A DNA stretch of 64,000 nt from Axinella damicornis (Eukaryota > Porifera > Demospongiae > Axinellida > Axinellidae), in NCBI GenBank assembly GCA_963931865.1, contig OZ007514.1, positions 1,809,736 through 1,873,735 of the forward strand, written 5' to 3'. The notes below the pieces were generated by a model. The model did no database searches. It was not told the origin of the DNA and saw only the letters and a program-made list of their open reading frames with translations. The translations under genes and the position numbers were made by a program. Below, in pieces: positions 1 to 13,199 of the stretch. Position 1 is the stretch's first letter; each line of letters opens with the position of its first letter.

Positions 1-887
1 ACATGTTACCATGGTAACAAACTATGGGGTGCAGTGATTGAGGTGAAGTTTGTCTATATAAACACAAGTTATTAGGAAGGAAAAGGAATTGTGTAGGTAT
101 ACACTGGAGTGTGGGGGTAGCAGCCTTCAGTTCGTAACTTCACACGAGTAGAATTCACAATGGGATAGTGGGAATTGAAACATAGCCTAGGGTACTTCAA
201 AAAATTACGAGGGAGGGGACGAAAAAAGGGCCAGCTGAGATATATAAAACCTAGACTTTCTGAGCAGAGTTGGAGGCTACTAAGAACCATTGGCTTGAGG
301 CCCCCACCCACTGCTGATAACATCAATATGACTCACTTTCATTTTCACATGCATGAGGAGTACCAGAATATTCCTATCCCATTTTACACTTTTTCCTACT
401 TGAAAGTGGTGTAAGGTTTGTAGCAAGCATGAATGAAGTTGAAAGTTGAGGCTCAGTAATTTCACCCAGGAGGAGACAGCCCACCAAGTTTGACTTACTA
501 CGGACTTTGCACTACACTAGGACAGCTCTCAGAGCAGTTCAAACATTAGGTACTACAAGTGAAATGATTGATTTCTACCTGCGCCTGACGTACTGTTCTG
601 TGTGCGGTAGGAGGATGCTACACAACAGCTTATGGCTCATTCCCTTCATGAGGAATATGTCAGTGAGACGTGTACATTTCTACACTAAGGTCAAAGGTTG
701 CCCCTATAAGCAAACAGAAGTCGTGTAACTTGATTTGTTGACAGTTGGCCCACTTGTAACTGATGTTGTAATGCTGAAACGGCAGTGTAGTAACTCATCC
801 TTACCTCAGGGCTCCTGGCGTCTCCGTTGTGGTGGTAGTGTGGAGGGCTCTTGACTGATGATGCAGTGTATCCAACTGGATTGAAAA
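1..887. other. Intergenic, nothing recognised
   Basis: No open frame here resembles a known protein and no RNA gene or clear repeat is visible. Frames under 105 codons overlap on both strands, as expected by chance. Confidence 0.5.
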
Positions 888-1612
888 GGTACAAGAACAA
901 CATTGGTAGTGTGATGTTGTATAATCCAGTGAGAGTATAGTAGCTGTACAGGGTACAAGAACAACATTGGTAGGGTGATGGTGTTAACAATAGTATGCAG
1001 TGAGAGCAGCTGTTACTGGGTACAAGAACGCCATTGGTAGGGTGATGGTGTTAACAGTAGTATGCAGTGACAGCACTGCTACTGGGTACAAGAACGCCAT
1101 TGGTAGGGTGATGGTGTTAACAGTAGTATGCAGTGAGAGCACTGCTACTGGGTACAAGAACGCCATTGGTAGGGTGATTGTGTTAACAGTAGTATGCAGT
1201 GAGAGCACTGCTGCTGGGTACAAGAATGCCATTGGTAGGGTGATTGTGTTAACAGTAGTATGCAGTGAGAGCACTGCTACTGGGTACAAGAACGCCATTG
1301 GTAGGGTGATGGTGTTAACATGCAGTAGTATGCAGTGAGAGCACTGCTACTGGGTACAAGAACGCCATTGGTAGGGTGATGGTGTTAACAGTAGTACGCA
1401 GTGAGAGCACTGCTACTGGGTACAAGAACGCCATTGGTAGGGTGATGGTGTTAACAGTAGTACGCAGTGAGAGCACTGCTACTGGGTACAAGAATGCCAT
1501 TGGTAGTGTGATGGTGTTAACAGTAGTATGCAGTGAGAGCACTGCTACTGGGTACAAGAACACCATTGGTAGTGTGACGGTGTTAACATGCAGTAGTATG
1601 CAGTGAGAGCAG
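888..1612. repeat. 66-bp minisatellite, about 11 copies
   Basis: The phrase GGGTACAAGAACGCCATTGG recurs every 66 bp (for example at about 1018, 1084, 1150, 1216 and 1282) with few substitutions and two small irregularities near 1316 and 1588. Because 66 is a multiple of three, frames stay open on both strands, giving 100-112 codon artefact ORFs. Nothing suggests a real protein. Confidence 0.95.
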
Positions 1613-2533
1613 CACTGTTTGGTCAAAACTGGTTGAATGACGGTGTTTTATCAGTACTTAGAATGTGCAGACAGAGTAGCTTCTGACTAGCTGGTGTCTG
1701 GTTAGTTGGAAAGGCTTACAAAACAACACTGTTCAATTGTGATTTTTGCAATTAGTTTACTCTGAGTGACAACTGCACTCCTGCTGAGGTCACCTTTACA
1801 CGCCAGCTGCCTCACTCTCGTTTCGTGCATACTCCAGCAGACTCTGATTGAATCCACCAGCTCATATGCATAGCTAACATGCACGTATATCGTTCATAAT
1901 CCACCCATGCAGATCAAAGTGCATGATCATGAGCAAGGGTGACTAACAGGAAGACAAAACGTTTGGAACTCTGTCACCAATGACAGTGTAGTCTTTGTGC
2001 TCCTTCCAAGAGAGCTCAAACATTCAGTCTGTATCCCTACCAGGAGTGCAGTTTTAGTATTAAAATTATACATACTCAAATACACCTTACGGTACAACAG
2101 TAACATTCCATCTGGTGCCATTGTAAGTACGTCTGTCCCACGGAAGGAACTTACTAAATTCCACAACTTCTTCCTGACACACTCCAGAATTATCTCGAAT
2201 TGAATTGAATGTGTGTGCGTACCTGCCACTTAGTTTATAAATCCCCACACTTCAATTCGTTTGGCTCCATTTGCTGCGCCCAGTGATCTGTACCTAAAGC
2301 TCTTTCTAGAATATTTACCTTCAAATCTTTGCCAAGGTGCAGGCTTACATATCATTATCATAACACATAGCAGCTGACTATGTACAATGTAATTGCAGTA
2401 GCCTATTAAATACAGCTGCCTATGAAATACAGCTGTCTGGCTGTCTAATTATTACAGCTGCCTGTCCATTATTATGCAGCTGCAGGAGGCACATGTAGGT
2501 TACATGTTAATACCCTTCAGTAACTCAGTCACA
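1613..2533. other. Intergenic, nothing recognised
   Basis: No recognisable exon, RNA gene or repeat apart from scattered short motifs. CAGCTG-rich phrases become common from about 2395 and continue to about 3240. Confidence 0.4.
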
Positions 2534-2542
2534 GGTATGTGC

Positions 2543-2587
2543 TAGCCTCGTTCCCAGGCTCCCCCCTGGAGCCTGGGAACGAGGCCA
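2543..2587. mobile_element. Minimal hairpin element of the TAGCCTCG family
   Basis: A 45-bp inverted repeat starts TAGCCTCGTTCCCAGGCT and ends with its near complement. It is flanked on both sides by the 9-bp direct repeat GGTATGTGC (2534-2542 and 2588-2596). A 9-bp target duplication is typical of Mutator-like (MULE) transposition; that class assignment is inference. Confidence 0.85.
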
Positions 2588-2596
2588 GGTATGTGC

Positions 2597-3668
2597 TATT
2601 AATTGGCATGAAGCACAATCATGCTACTAAGTTACTGGATTCATGTTGCAAAGACTGAGAAATGTCAGTGCTGTGGTCAGCATCATTGTATGTGTTGGTA
2701 CATAGCATTGTACCACACTGAGAGTCAAGTGTAAACCATTGCATATTAAGTGCATAAACAATGTACACAGATAAGTGGTAGTATTGCATTCAGGAGGTCA
2801 ACAATTTGAATCTAGCCATTATTCAGCCAACCAATACTCGAATACTAATTGATCTCATCATGTGACCAATGTTTCAAAATCTGGCCAGTTCTATACAATG
2901 TCCACTAATCACAGCTGATCGTGTGACCTTGAAAGTCTAGCTGGTTCTACCAGTCAACCAATCAGGACGCTTTGATCTTACCAGCAGTCATAGTGCTACT
3001 TTTGACCTATCCCACTAAATGGCTTTCACTTAGCTAAATGGAAAATTGTAAACAGACTACACCCATTATATCTCTACCCCAAACACACTTACTTCATACA
3101 TAATTAGGAAACCTGCATATTAAAATTTTGACATACAGCTGTATAATCCAGTTACAACAGCTGGTAGGAGCCACAATACACTATGTAGCAGCTGTAAATA
3201 ATATTCATGCAGCTGTAAATAGGCAGCTGTAATACTATTCACAGGCAGTGCTTCCCTCTTATTTCCTCCTGAAAGCATTCAGCAATCAGTAGACAATCAA
3301 CACTACTTTCAACGTGTAGCTCAACTATGTATATTTGTATAGCTACACAACTGAAGCACCCTAACAAAGAAACCACACTTTTAAATTAAATTTATGACGT
3401 TCAGCAAACTTTGAGACACTTCAAAGGTACATGTAAGATCATGTGCTCTCTACCCATTGTTGCACGCTGTGAATGGAATCAGGATGGAATACTGAAAGTG
3501 TTTACTGTAAATGTTTGGGTGCTTGGGTTACAAGCGATCATAGGGGTTCAAAACATTCCCCTCAAAGCACACTAGTACATGCTGCCGTTGGATAAGCCAC
3601 TGCAATGCTAGTGGAGATTCCAATCACAGGATGTGACGGTGACCTGTCATAGTTGTACATGTATTTGT

Positions 3669-3700
<32 letters not shown>

Positions 3701-6110
3701 ATTAGGTCACGTGCAGCACATATGATTAGTATTGTGCACAATGACATGGTGCCAACGTATATTAATGGCACAACCATCTCTTTACGACGAAAGGAGGTTC
3801 GCTAAATGCTGGCGAGTTGGCATATGCCATCGAAGAACTTTATAACTTCCATTCCTGATTCTCCAAGGTCCAGCATTAAACAAGGGGTGTACTTATAGTC
3901 ACTTACACCCATAGTTTATTGGGGTGTGCTTATAGTCACTTACACCCATTCTCACGCACAGTATTCACGTATGTATTGTGTACTAGGGTCACCACCCAGG
4001 CTCAATACCACGTTACTTCACTATGAAATTGTAAGCACGTTCACTTTGAAATTGTAAGCACATTCCACAACGTGCATTCGACACCACCATTCTACCTGCT
4101 ATCAGATTGTAGTGGGTGTGAAGGGAATGAGATGTAGGGGTCAGCTTTCTGACTACAAAGCATGGCTGTAATTGGAACAATACAATAAACGCTCACTACC
4201 ATTCCATTGTGGAAGTGGGGGCGTGTGTGCATGTGATAGTCATGTGTCGGCTGGTCACTACTACCATTCCAATCAGTGTGTGCTCCTGGTTAGAGGTGTG
4301 TGCTTGGCATGTGATAGTCATGTGTTGGCTGGTCACTATTGTACTCCCAGTGTGCTCCTCATTGAGGAAGTGGAGGTGTGTGATGGGCCCTTGTGCTGAC
4401 TTTCAACTTTGAAGACAGAGAATAGAACAATCTAATTGTGTAAAACTGAAACCACTACCTGTTGTATTTCGACATTCCTGGAAATGGGAAATGTTGGCTA
4501 TGGCACACACAAGCCTCCATATAACTATCAGATTGCTACATGTGACAGTCATCTGGTCACATCCTCTTACCAGGGATGGTTTCGTCAATCTTGATCAATG
4601 TTGGTGGGAGAGAGGGACCTTTTGTCACCACTAAAGACTGCAGAAGGGAAAGGAGATAGGACGAGGGAAGGGAGATGGGATGAGGGGACAGGGAGAGAAG
4701 GGATGAAGGGAGAAGGTAGATGGGACGAGGGGACGAGAGGAGAAGGGAAATGGGATGGTGGGAGGGAGGAGAATGAAAATTGCCACAGTGAGCTTCAGAC
4801 CCTACAGCAACTGTGTTGGCCCAAAGGTGGTATGAAGGCAGTACCAATAAAACAAGGAGACTACAATGGAGTATCAGTAAACTACCAGTAAACTACGATG
4901 GAGTACAGTAAACTAAAATGGAGTACCAGTAAACTAGAAATTCTGTACCAGTAAACCACAACTCAGTATCAGTAAACAAGAATTCAGTACCAGTAAACTA
5001 GAATTCTGAGCCAGTAAACTAGAATTCTGTGCCAGTAAACTAGAAATTTGTACCAGTAAACTACAGCAGGATGTCATTCAAAATACAGTGGTTCGAGAGA
5101 CCAGTGTTGTAGCTACCGCGTACCGCTACTGTGCAAATGGCGAGGTGCAAATTGGGCAATGCTGGTGGGATGCATGGATTTACTTGCTGTATACTTCACT
5201 GTCGGCAGGAGAACGTTCCAGTCTAAACCGACATTCTCCGATAGGACCATCAGATTTGGAAGACAACAGAAAGTTCTATAAACCACCTACTCAGAGGCAT
5301 GGACTGTCCTGTCGGTTGGCTCGGAACAAATAACCTGTTGAACAGGTTAAAGATGCCCCCCCCCCCCCCCCCCCCAGTATCCACTTAGCATCATCCCATC
5401 CATCCCTGTGCATGCTGATATAGAAAAGTCCATCCCAGCTAGGTAACTGAAAGACTTACTGCAGAACAGTCACAGCACATTATTCTAGGGTAGATCTTTA
5501 GCAGAAGTCATGTGACTCTTGACCCCTCCCCTTTGTAACTAATAACAACACAGTAGTACACATGTAGCTGTCTTAATTGCTATAGCAGACCACATACCTA
5601 CACACTATCTTCAGTTTCTCAGCTGAGGCTTTCAACAGGCTCCCCTACAGCTGTTCTCTCTGACTCATGCACTTTCAGTCCACACAAGAAATGGCTAGAG
5701 TGAGCAGAATCTTGTCTATTTAATCCAGCAGGAAGCCAGCAAGAGTGGGAAGTGGAATGAATTCACTTTCAGTGTGTTCCAGGAAGCTGTTGTGACCTCC
5801 ACACTGTTAACTTCCCCCACAGGAACTCTCCACCCACCCTTTGGAATGTCAATGACCATGGCAACTGGTTAAGCTTGTATGCTTTCGTTGATCACCATAG
5901 CAACAGTTGTTAAGTCATGTGGGTAACTTGTCAGGTGTGGAGGGCAAGGAAGATGATACAGTTCTCCGCATGTTTGTACTGCAAAGTGGTCAGCCAAGCT
6001 GTCTTTGAGAACAGCTACTGCGATAATTTCTGTATGCACCATTGCATATACTTATGTCATGGCTACCATTTTGTGTGGCAAAAAACAGTAGACAGCTGCA
6101 GCAACTTGAC
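2597..6110. other. Intergenic with simple repeats
   Basis: No gene recognised. It contains a run of 26 G (3675-3700), a duplicated phrase around 3890-3960, a diverged duplication at 4200-4375, a G/A-rich stretch (about 4610-4770), an irregular tandem repeat of CAGTAAACTAGAATTCTG-like units (about 4855-5070) and a run of 20 C (5356-5375). Confidence 0.6.
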
Positions 6111-6204
6111 TGGAGATTACTAGAGATTACAAGAGATTACTGGATATTACTGGAAATTACTGGAGATTACTGGATATTACTGGAGATTACTGGAAATTAC
6201 TAGA
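6111..6204. repeat. Short tandem repeat GAGATTACTG
   Basis: About nine imperfect copies of a 10-11 bp unit (GAGATTACTG, GATATTACTG, GAAATTACTG). A related motif on the opposite strand occurs at 47568-47625. Confidence 0.85.
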
Positions 6205-6544
6205 CTTCAGCTGTCCAAGATCTGTGTGACCCACACACAACAGTGCTCTAATTGTGCATCTGTATAGCAATCATCCCACATCTTGACACTGGTGCCAGTC
6301 AATACTATTGATACCCGAGTATGTCATGATAGCCAGTATATCATGCTACCATATGAACTTCTTTCAAGCATCAAAAGTAGCTTCAAAAGTCGTGTCTTGT
6401 TCCTGAGGCATAAGGAGAAATTACATGACCGCCATTCGGTGTAACCAGAGCAGTGCCGATGTATCTACTCAACACTTGTAATATCAGTCGGATTGTAATG
6501 TTGTACTCTCAGAGGTACTGGTGTTGTGCTGCCAATACGGATAC

Positions 6545-6640
6545 ATAGCATGCGCGCCCCCACGGCTTTGGCCGCGCCCCCACCCCCTTGGCCGCACCCC
6601 AACGGCCTTGGCCGCGCCCCCACGGCCTTGGCCGTGCCCA
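6545..6640. repeat. GC-rich tandem repeat
   Basis: Irregular 18-20 bp units of the form GGCCGCGCCCCCACGGCCTT stand out strongly in GC content from the AT-rich surroundings. They generate several short shadow frames on both strands. Confidence 0.8.
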
Positions 6641-6721
6641 TATGGGTAACCCAATATATAAACATTAGTAGGTATCACCCAGGACACACGCAAGAGGGTG
6701 GGTCTGTACGAGTGTCACTAC

Positions 6722-6767
6722 TAGCCTCGTTCCCAGGTCTACTCCACGTAGTCTGGGAATGAGGCTA
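6722..6767. mobile_element. Hairpin element, TAGCCTCG family
   Basis: A 46-bp inverted repeat with the family termini TAGCCTCG and GAGGCTA. The 9-bp flanks do not match, so it is an older copy or its flank has changed. A shorter, GC-rich relative lies at about 7010-7045. Confidence 0.75.
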
Positions 6768-7574
6768 CCAGCCCTACTTGACATGACTGATGGTCTGTAC
6801 ATGTGATGGTATAAAAGGTATTGCCCAGCCCGAAAGATTGGGGATCAATTTCGAGTGTACAAACTTTCGTAGTTCCCACCCGGCCATCATTGACAAGCGA
6901 GAAGGGGGATCTGCACAAATGATTCCATCAGACGTGGACATTCTAGAATACAAGTCGCAAGTGGGAGGTGCTCAGTGGGTCCCACAATCGAGAGTACCAG
7001 GTGCTACCCTAGCCTCGGGCGGGGCGAGGCCTGGGTACGAGGCTAGCGCTCCCCCTCCTCTCCCACCCTTTGGTGTGGTCATTGGAATGCGTTAAGTTAG
7101 TTGAGGCAGTCGTATTCTTGGCTTTCCCCCCTCCTTGAATTTCCTGTCCGCGTTGGGGGGAAGTCGAGCAATAATATCAATTCTGCTATTACGTTACGCC
7201 ATCAACAACTGTGACACATACAATTCTTACACAAAGATGAACCCTCACCACTGCTGGACGGAATGGCGAAATCTAGTCGAAATAATTATCATTAACATCT
7301 ATTGCTACCGCGTCTTTCCAAACCGCAACACGACTCGTCTCCATTAAATTTGTCACGAACAGTGATGCACATCAAAGGTCCTCCCCTCCCTGTCATTGTG
7401 CTCAACAGATCGTGAAGTTGGTGTTATTCCAGCGCAACAGTATTCATTTTCTGTGCTTGAAATGCCAAATTTGGCTTCAGTTCCAATTAGCATTTTTTAA
7501 ATACACACCACAACCACACACAGCACTGCTACATGTACATGCATGTGTAAGCAGGAAAGTACTCATCCGTAACA

Positions 7575-8250
7575 AGCATAGGCACAAAATGCTGGAGCAA
7601 ATGTTCATGTACGGTACAGCCAGCAAGTGTATGTGCTCACTGATCTGTCCATACGTACTCTACTGCAGCACATACAAAATGCTGGAGCAAATGTTCATGT
7701 ACGGTACAGCCAGCAAGCGTATGCGTTCACTGATCTGTGCATACGTACTCTACTGCAGCACATACAAAACGCTGGAGTGAATGTTCATGTACGCGATCTG
7801 TAGCAAGCGTATGCACAAAACGCTGGTCCAGGAGTGAATGTTCATGTACACGATCTGTAGCAAGCGTATGCACAAAACGCTGGTCCAGGAGTGAATGTTC
7901 ATGTACGCGATCTGTAGCAAGCATATGCACAAAACGCTGGTCCAGGAGTGAATGTTCATGTACACGATCTGTAGCAAGCGTATGCACAAAACGCTGGTCC
8001 AGGAGTGAATGTTCATGTACGCGATCTGTAGCAAGCATATGCACAAAACGCTGGTCCAGGAGTGAATGTTCATGTACACGATCTGTAGCAAGCATATGCA
8101 CAAAATGCTGGTGAATGTTCATGCACGGTGCAGCCAGCGATCTGTGTAGCAAGCGTATGCTGCAGTGAATGCTCATGTACGGTGCAGCCAGTAATCTGTA
8201 GCAAGCATATGATCTGTGCATACGTACTACATACAAAATGTTGGAGCGCA
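7575..8250. repeat. 57-bp minisatellite with degenerate edges
   Basis: The core unit contains CGCTGGTCCAGGAGTGAATG and recurs every 57 bp between about 7795 and 8105, with diverged copies on both sides. The period is a multiple of three, so frames of 117-174 codons stay open on both strands without being genes. Alternate copies carry ACACGATC or ACGCGATC, a two-unit higher-order pattern. Confidence 0.95.
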
Positions 8251-9369
8251 ATATAGTTTGCGGTTATATGGTACAAGCAGTGCTCTTTAGCAAGCATATC
8301 CATGCACTGATGTGTGGCAAGCCTATGGATACATACATTACTGTAGCATTGCAACTAACACGTGTGCATGCATATGATAATGCATGTGCACAGCACACAC
8401 ACAGACAGCACACACACGGACAACAGTCTGCCCCAACAAAACAGCACTGAAGATAGAGACAGTGTTCTTACTTCTGGCTACCATGGCTCCAGTGTGCCCA
8501 CCAACTTACAATGCTACAGTTCAGTAGGCACAACATACACACTCAGTACAGGCTGTTAAAGCAGACGTGGATCGTTGGCTCATGGGTAACTCGATACGGA
8601 AAGACGAACTATGAATTCACAGCAAGGATGTTGACATGTTATGCCTAATGCACTGAGCACTTTGTTTACCAGTCGTGCCTGCAGTGTCAATGTCACGGAA
8701 ACCAGCATATGTTACCTTTGAACAGCTTGTCAGAACAGTTCAAAGGTCATGTATGCAGCTAAAATGGAGCAGGAGACGGCCTGGGAACGACGCTAGGTGT
8801 TACTCTCACTTTGTGGATAGACTCTGATTGCAGACTATACTGCTAGCCTCGTTCCCAGGCCCCAAAACGGCCTGGAAACGAGGCTAGGACAGACTCTGAT
8901 TGCATCCACCAGCTCAGACTATACTAGCCTCGTCCCCAGGCCGCTTCGTAGGTGGGTAGCTTACGGCTCACTCCAATCATACATCATGTCACCCACTGCC
9001 AATGTTGCCGACAGGTTCAAAAGTTTGCAATTATTTCAATTCGCCAAATCCAGCTAAAACTAGTACTGGAATAATAGTGACGTTAAGATATGATGTCACA
9101 GTGCACAGAAGTGCCCCCTCTCTTATTGGAACCATCTGATTATCAAACCGATTACCCGAAATTGGCACTAAATTCCTAGTTCCATAAGCGCTGTAGAAGT
9201 TATCACATGATGGGGTTCCACGTAAGCCTATGACATCACTCACAAACACAACCATCAGACCTGAATAAGCTAGCAGATGGGCACCAAGTTCATCTATAAG
9301 TCCTTTGTGCAAGTGCATGTGAGTGGTCGTCAGACCTCTGCACAGAGAGCTGCCCAAGTGCCGAACTGC
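8251..9369. other. Intergenic with hairpin-element copies
   Basis: Contains one complete TAGCCTCG-family hairpin (8844-8886) and half copies near 8775-8795 and 8924-8945. No gene recognised. Confidence 0.6.
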
Positions 9370-9730
9370 TCACGTAGGAGAATGAGGGGGCAGTAGCTGA
9401 ACGTGAAAAGCGAGCAAAGCTACTTGTCATCATTATATTAAGATTTTAAACCATGTGTTCGTGTGTGTAACAGATGCAGGATGTCCTGGGGGTGGGACTA
9501 GACTAGTGATGTGTGACCTTTAGACTTTACTACACCCTTCAAACCTCAACTCCGTCAAGAATGCTTAAGAATGTCGCATGGGCAGGGGCTGATATTTTCC
9601 AGAATGACTGGAGCTGCAATCGGGGAGCAACAGCTGGAGCGGATAGAGCAGCAGCTGAACTGGACGCGATTGGGGAGCAGCTCTGCCTAGAGAGCTGCTC
9701 GGCACTTGATTGCTCAGCAGCTGACCGAGC
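9370..9730. repeat. Dispersed repeat related to 19000-19570 and 61535-61890
   Basis: Shares phrases with two other loci in this window: GTGGGACTAGACTAGTGATG, then CAGCTGAAC / GAGCAGC-rich sequence, and GAATGAGGGGGCAGTAGC followed by AAAGCTACTT. This suggests an uncharacterised dispersed element whose internal part has expanded to a minisatellite in the 19-kb copy. Confidence 0.65.
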
Positions 9731-9929
9731 GAAACTACTTATTGTTACAACCCTAAAATTGTATGCAAATCAGATCCACATAATTATTCTATTTCAGGTC
9801 CATTGAGAATAGCGTGGGTCAATTCACTCTGAACCCTGCACTTAGTTCAAGTGCAGGGGTGTGCCATCCATTTTCAACAATGCTCCAAAAATCTCTCTAA
9901 TATTTTGCACCCAATGAACTTCCTAGTCT

Positions 9930-10075
9930 CGGCTCCAGACCCAAACCAACCCCAGCACGGATTACATTGGAAGCAATCCGTGCTGGGGCTGGTTTGGTCT
10001 GGTGGCTGGTTTGGGTCTGGGGTCAGGTTGGGTCTGGGGCCAGGTTGGGTCTGGAGCCAGGTTGGATCTGGGGCC
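9930..10075. repeat. Hairpin plus GGTTGGGTCTGG minisatellite
   Basis: An inverted repeat (CCAACCCCAGCACGGATTA against AATCCGTGCTGGGGCTGG) is followed by four 19-bp units of the type GGTTGGGTCTGGGGCCA. Related units form the 31-bp minisatellite at 34180-34370. Confidence 0.8.
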
Positions 10076-11255
10076 AAGACTGTGAACTTTCAGGATGACA
10101 CTCCACACAATGACAACTTCCTGCTTGTTGAAAGTGAATAGACATGCAAGGAAACTAATCCAGTTATAAGGTTCCTGTGTGTCTGAGGGATACACCTCAC
10201 AAATATGCACCAGAGCAGGAAGTACATAATTTAACAATGCATACAATAGTGCATTCCTGCAATGACCCAGCATGCTGAAACCCCCAATGGCTACCTCTAT
10301 TCTGCACACAAACCCTACCACTTATCCTAACACTTTCTCAAACCGTAACCCGTCTCCTAAACCCAGCCGCTGGACTGCCGGTACTGTAGATACCACAACG
10401 GTCCTCTACCCAAACCCTAACCCTTACCCCCCAAACTTGAGTCCTTCTCGTAAACCCAGTTGCTGAGGCTATGATCTGAGCCCATGGTACGCAACAAGAT
10501 AGCTCTGACATCCAGCTAGCCTTTGGACAGACATTACAAGAAAGGCCATCGAGATGCTCTGTCGGGCACCACCCCCAGTGTGTCTACCATCGGTCTACCT
10601 GACGGCACCACACGTGACCAAATCTCCCAAGCTTCCCCTTTGCAGCAAGTGATCAAAGACTGGAGGTGGTAACGGCCTAGGACCGAAGCTATGATCTGAG
10701 CTGGCGATAGGTACCAAAACAGCTCATGATTTTCTACCCCAAAAACCAAACATGTTGACATGCCGACAACTGATAAGGAGCAATCACTTCGCCCATTTCT
10801 GTAAACTTCATTCATATTGTGTATCACTGGAGGCAATTATTACAAATCAGCATGCTATTCCATAATTGAAGACTTACTATTTCACCTGAGGGGATTCAAG
10901 CAGGCACTGAAGGCAAGATTCCATGTGCCCTTACCTTATATGGAGTGTGGTGACATGATAAGAGGTTGGCCATAGGGTTATGAATAACAGGTGTAAAGTG
11001 TGGGTGGGCCTGCTCAGCACACAAGCTAGGTGCAGCTGTTGTCTATATCATGTGACTTGTGGTACAGTACAGGCGCTAGGCAATTGCGCAATGAGGGCAA
11101 CAAACGTGATGATGCAATCACACGTTCTGTCACATGTGCACAGTTATGGGTCCCATGGTTGTTTAGGTTAACCCTTTCACAACGCTGACAGTACAACATG
11201 TATGTCAAAGGGTTATCAATCCTTCACGGATCTAATACTAGTGAACATTCACTAG
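10076..11255. other. Intergenic with a dispersed inverted-repeat element
   Basis: About 10540-10695 contains phrases (GTCTACCTGACG, CACACGTGACCAAATCTCCC) also found, partly inverted, at 17205-17525 and 28495-28800, indicating a dispersed non-coding element. No gene recognised. Confidence 0.5.
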
Positions 11256-11835
11256 TTAAGGTTACGGGATCCCTGCGCGCGGATACGCGCGCCGTATACT
11301 TAATTAAGCACTATTTCATAGTTTTTTTGTCGCCAAAAATAAAGCCGTGTGATCCGACCTGGACGTGGAAGACCGTATTGAAATAGGCACAAACTGTATA
11401 GAAAGGGCCGGACGAAGCGTTTTTGTAAATACTGATGACCGTTCCGAAGTTATACGACGCTGTATTCCAAAGAGGGGAGTCAAGATGGCGGTTATTCGCA
11501 CTCAAGAGTCGTTCTTTCGAGGACTGCTCAACCTAGCCACAAAACGCTTACGTCCCGCCCTAGAGCTTCGTATGGCGTGTCTCCCAACAGTAGAATCGAG
11601 TTGCTCGCGGTCTTCGCACTGGAGATTTTTGGCGAATAGTTTGCTGGAACTGATTTAACCTTCGTACAACAGCTACAGTGTGAGCTACTGTAATGATGAT
11701 TAGTCTGCATGTTGACTACCCTCCCTGCTTTGTGTCGAGTGAGTTTGATTTCACTAGCTTCATTTTTGTGGGAGAAAAATGGGCTTGAACAAATTGTCTG
11801 GCCACGCCCACCGCGCGGGGATCCCGTAACCTTAA
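11256..11835. mobile_element. TTAA-flanked inverted-terminal-repeat element
   Basis: TTAA (11256-11259) is followed by GGTTACGGGATCCC, and the complementary GGGATCCCGTAACC is followed by TTAA (11832-11835). The match extends into GCGCG-rich sequence. TTAA duplication is the signature of piggyBac-type transposition. The 572-bp interior has a 97-codon frame (11365-11658) that I do not recognise, so this is probably a non-autonomous element. AT-rich ACTAGT-containing repeats flank it on both sides. Confidence 0.8.
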
Positions 11836-12555
11836 CTAGTAAATTTTTGATACTAGTAAACATTCACTAGTTAACTAGTAAATTTTTGACCATTCATAAT
11901 GGGCTTAATTGAGAGGTGTTAACAGCTATAATTATCTCTCAACTGCTTCTGAATTCGCGGATTTGCGGTGGCGAAAGATTCCTGAGTCAGTGCCTCTTGA
12001 AGACATATACAGATGCTCATAACTACTATATATCTAGATACAATGGAGGCACCTCACAATGTGGATGAGCTGTAATCAAATCCACTGTTTGGACACCAAC
12101 TCATTAGCACGTGGCTTTGTATTAATAAGGAGTTTCATGGGCAGCTAATTGCATGCCTCCCAGACAATGGAAAGAGAAACCGCCATTGTTTGCACGTGGC
12201 GCTCACACTGTGTGCAGACTGGCTCACACACTTTCATATGTTGTGACTTTTCTGTGGAGCCACTTCCATACCAAAAACAGCAGCTTGGCTGGGCTCTATC
12301 CACAGTCACTAACACAGGTCCACTGTGACACCATATGGGGATAACTAAATCTGAAACCACAATACACAAAGATGTAAAATAAAACCGGCTGAGCCAACTG
12401 AGTGCCGTGCCTTGCAGGATCTTGTCCCAAAATGGGTAGAGGAATGCACGCGGCCTTTCAACACCCATCAGTTAACTCCCAATGAAACAGAGGGCTTTGA
12501 AAACAGGGTGGGACATGAGCGCTCCCAACTCCAAAAATCCACATTTTGAATCAAA
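11836..12555. other. Intergenic, nothing recognised
   Basis: After the ACTAGTAAATTTTTGA duplication next to the preceding element, no gene or repeat is apparent. Confidence 0.4.
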
Positions 12556-12700
12556 AGGGTGGCTGTGGTGCACTGGTAGAGTGAGAGTCTCCAGTGCTCA
12601 ACTGCGGCTCTGCCCTGGGTTCAAATCCCACAATTGCCTTCGGTTTTTCTCTGAAGAGTGGTGCACCTCAAAAAAGGAATTTGCCCTTTCAAGTTGGATC
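12556..12700 (+). repeat. tRNA-derived SINE-like sequence
   Basis: TGGTGCACTGG (12566-12576) resembles an RNA polymerase III A box, and GGTTCAAATCC (12618-12628) is a good B box, 42 bp apart. This is near tRNA spacing, but no full cloverleaf is evident. A non-tRNA tail follows. A SINE or decayed tRNA is the simplest reading. Confidence 0.6.
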
Positions 12701-13151
12701 AATGCCATTTATGGTAACTCAAGCAATACCTGTGTTATCAAACTAAACTGAACTTAATTCCCTTTAATTCCCTTCAAAAAGCGTCAATATAGCACATGAA
12801 AGATAAGCAGGCTGGCTCCATCTAGGCAGCTGTGTTTTGGAGGCAATTGAGGTCACAATAAGAGCACCAGGGCACCATAACTGTGTACTAAGCGATATGC
12901 ATACAGTGCTGCATAGCCAATCTGTTCACAAATTGGCCGGTGAAAAACATTTCACTATCACAAACATGATTGGCATTGACGAGTGCTCTGCCCCACTCAA
13001 CCCCAGACAGCAGACCATAGCAAGAAAATGGAGTACAAGCTGAAAATTGTATCTGCCCACCAGAGTAACCGCAGGCGGCTGTTTCTGTACTACAAGGTCT
13101 TATCAGAGCACACAGACATAGGTGATCTAGTCACACCCACACACGCATGCA

Positions 13152-13199
<48 letters not shown>

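Noticed and set aside
984..1626. Open frames of 76-112 codons on both strands with VLTVVCSESTATGYKNAIGR repeats
   Set aside because: They come from a 66-bp minisatellite; open frames on both strands and no start or stop context argue against a protein.
7727..8251. 174-codon minus-strand frame with HEHSLLDQRFVH repeats
   Set aside because: 57-bp tandem repeat, also open on the plus strand; no domain.
10300..10440. Telomere-like CCCTAACCC motifs
   Set aside because: Only one or two isolated motifs in CCCAAACCCTAACCCTTACC-like sequence; not a telomeric array.
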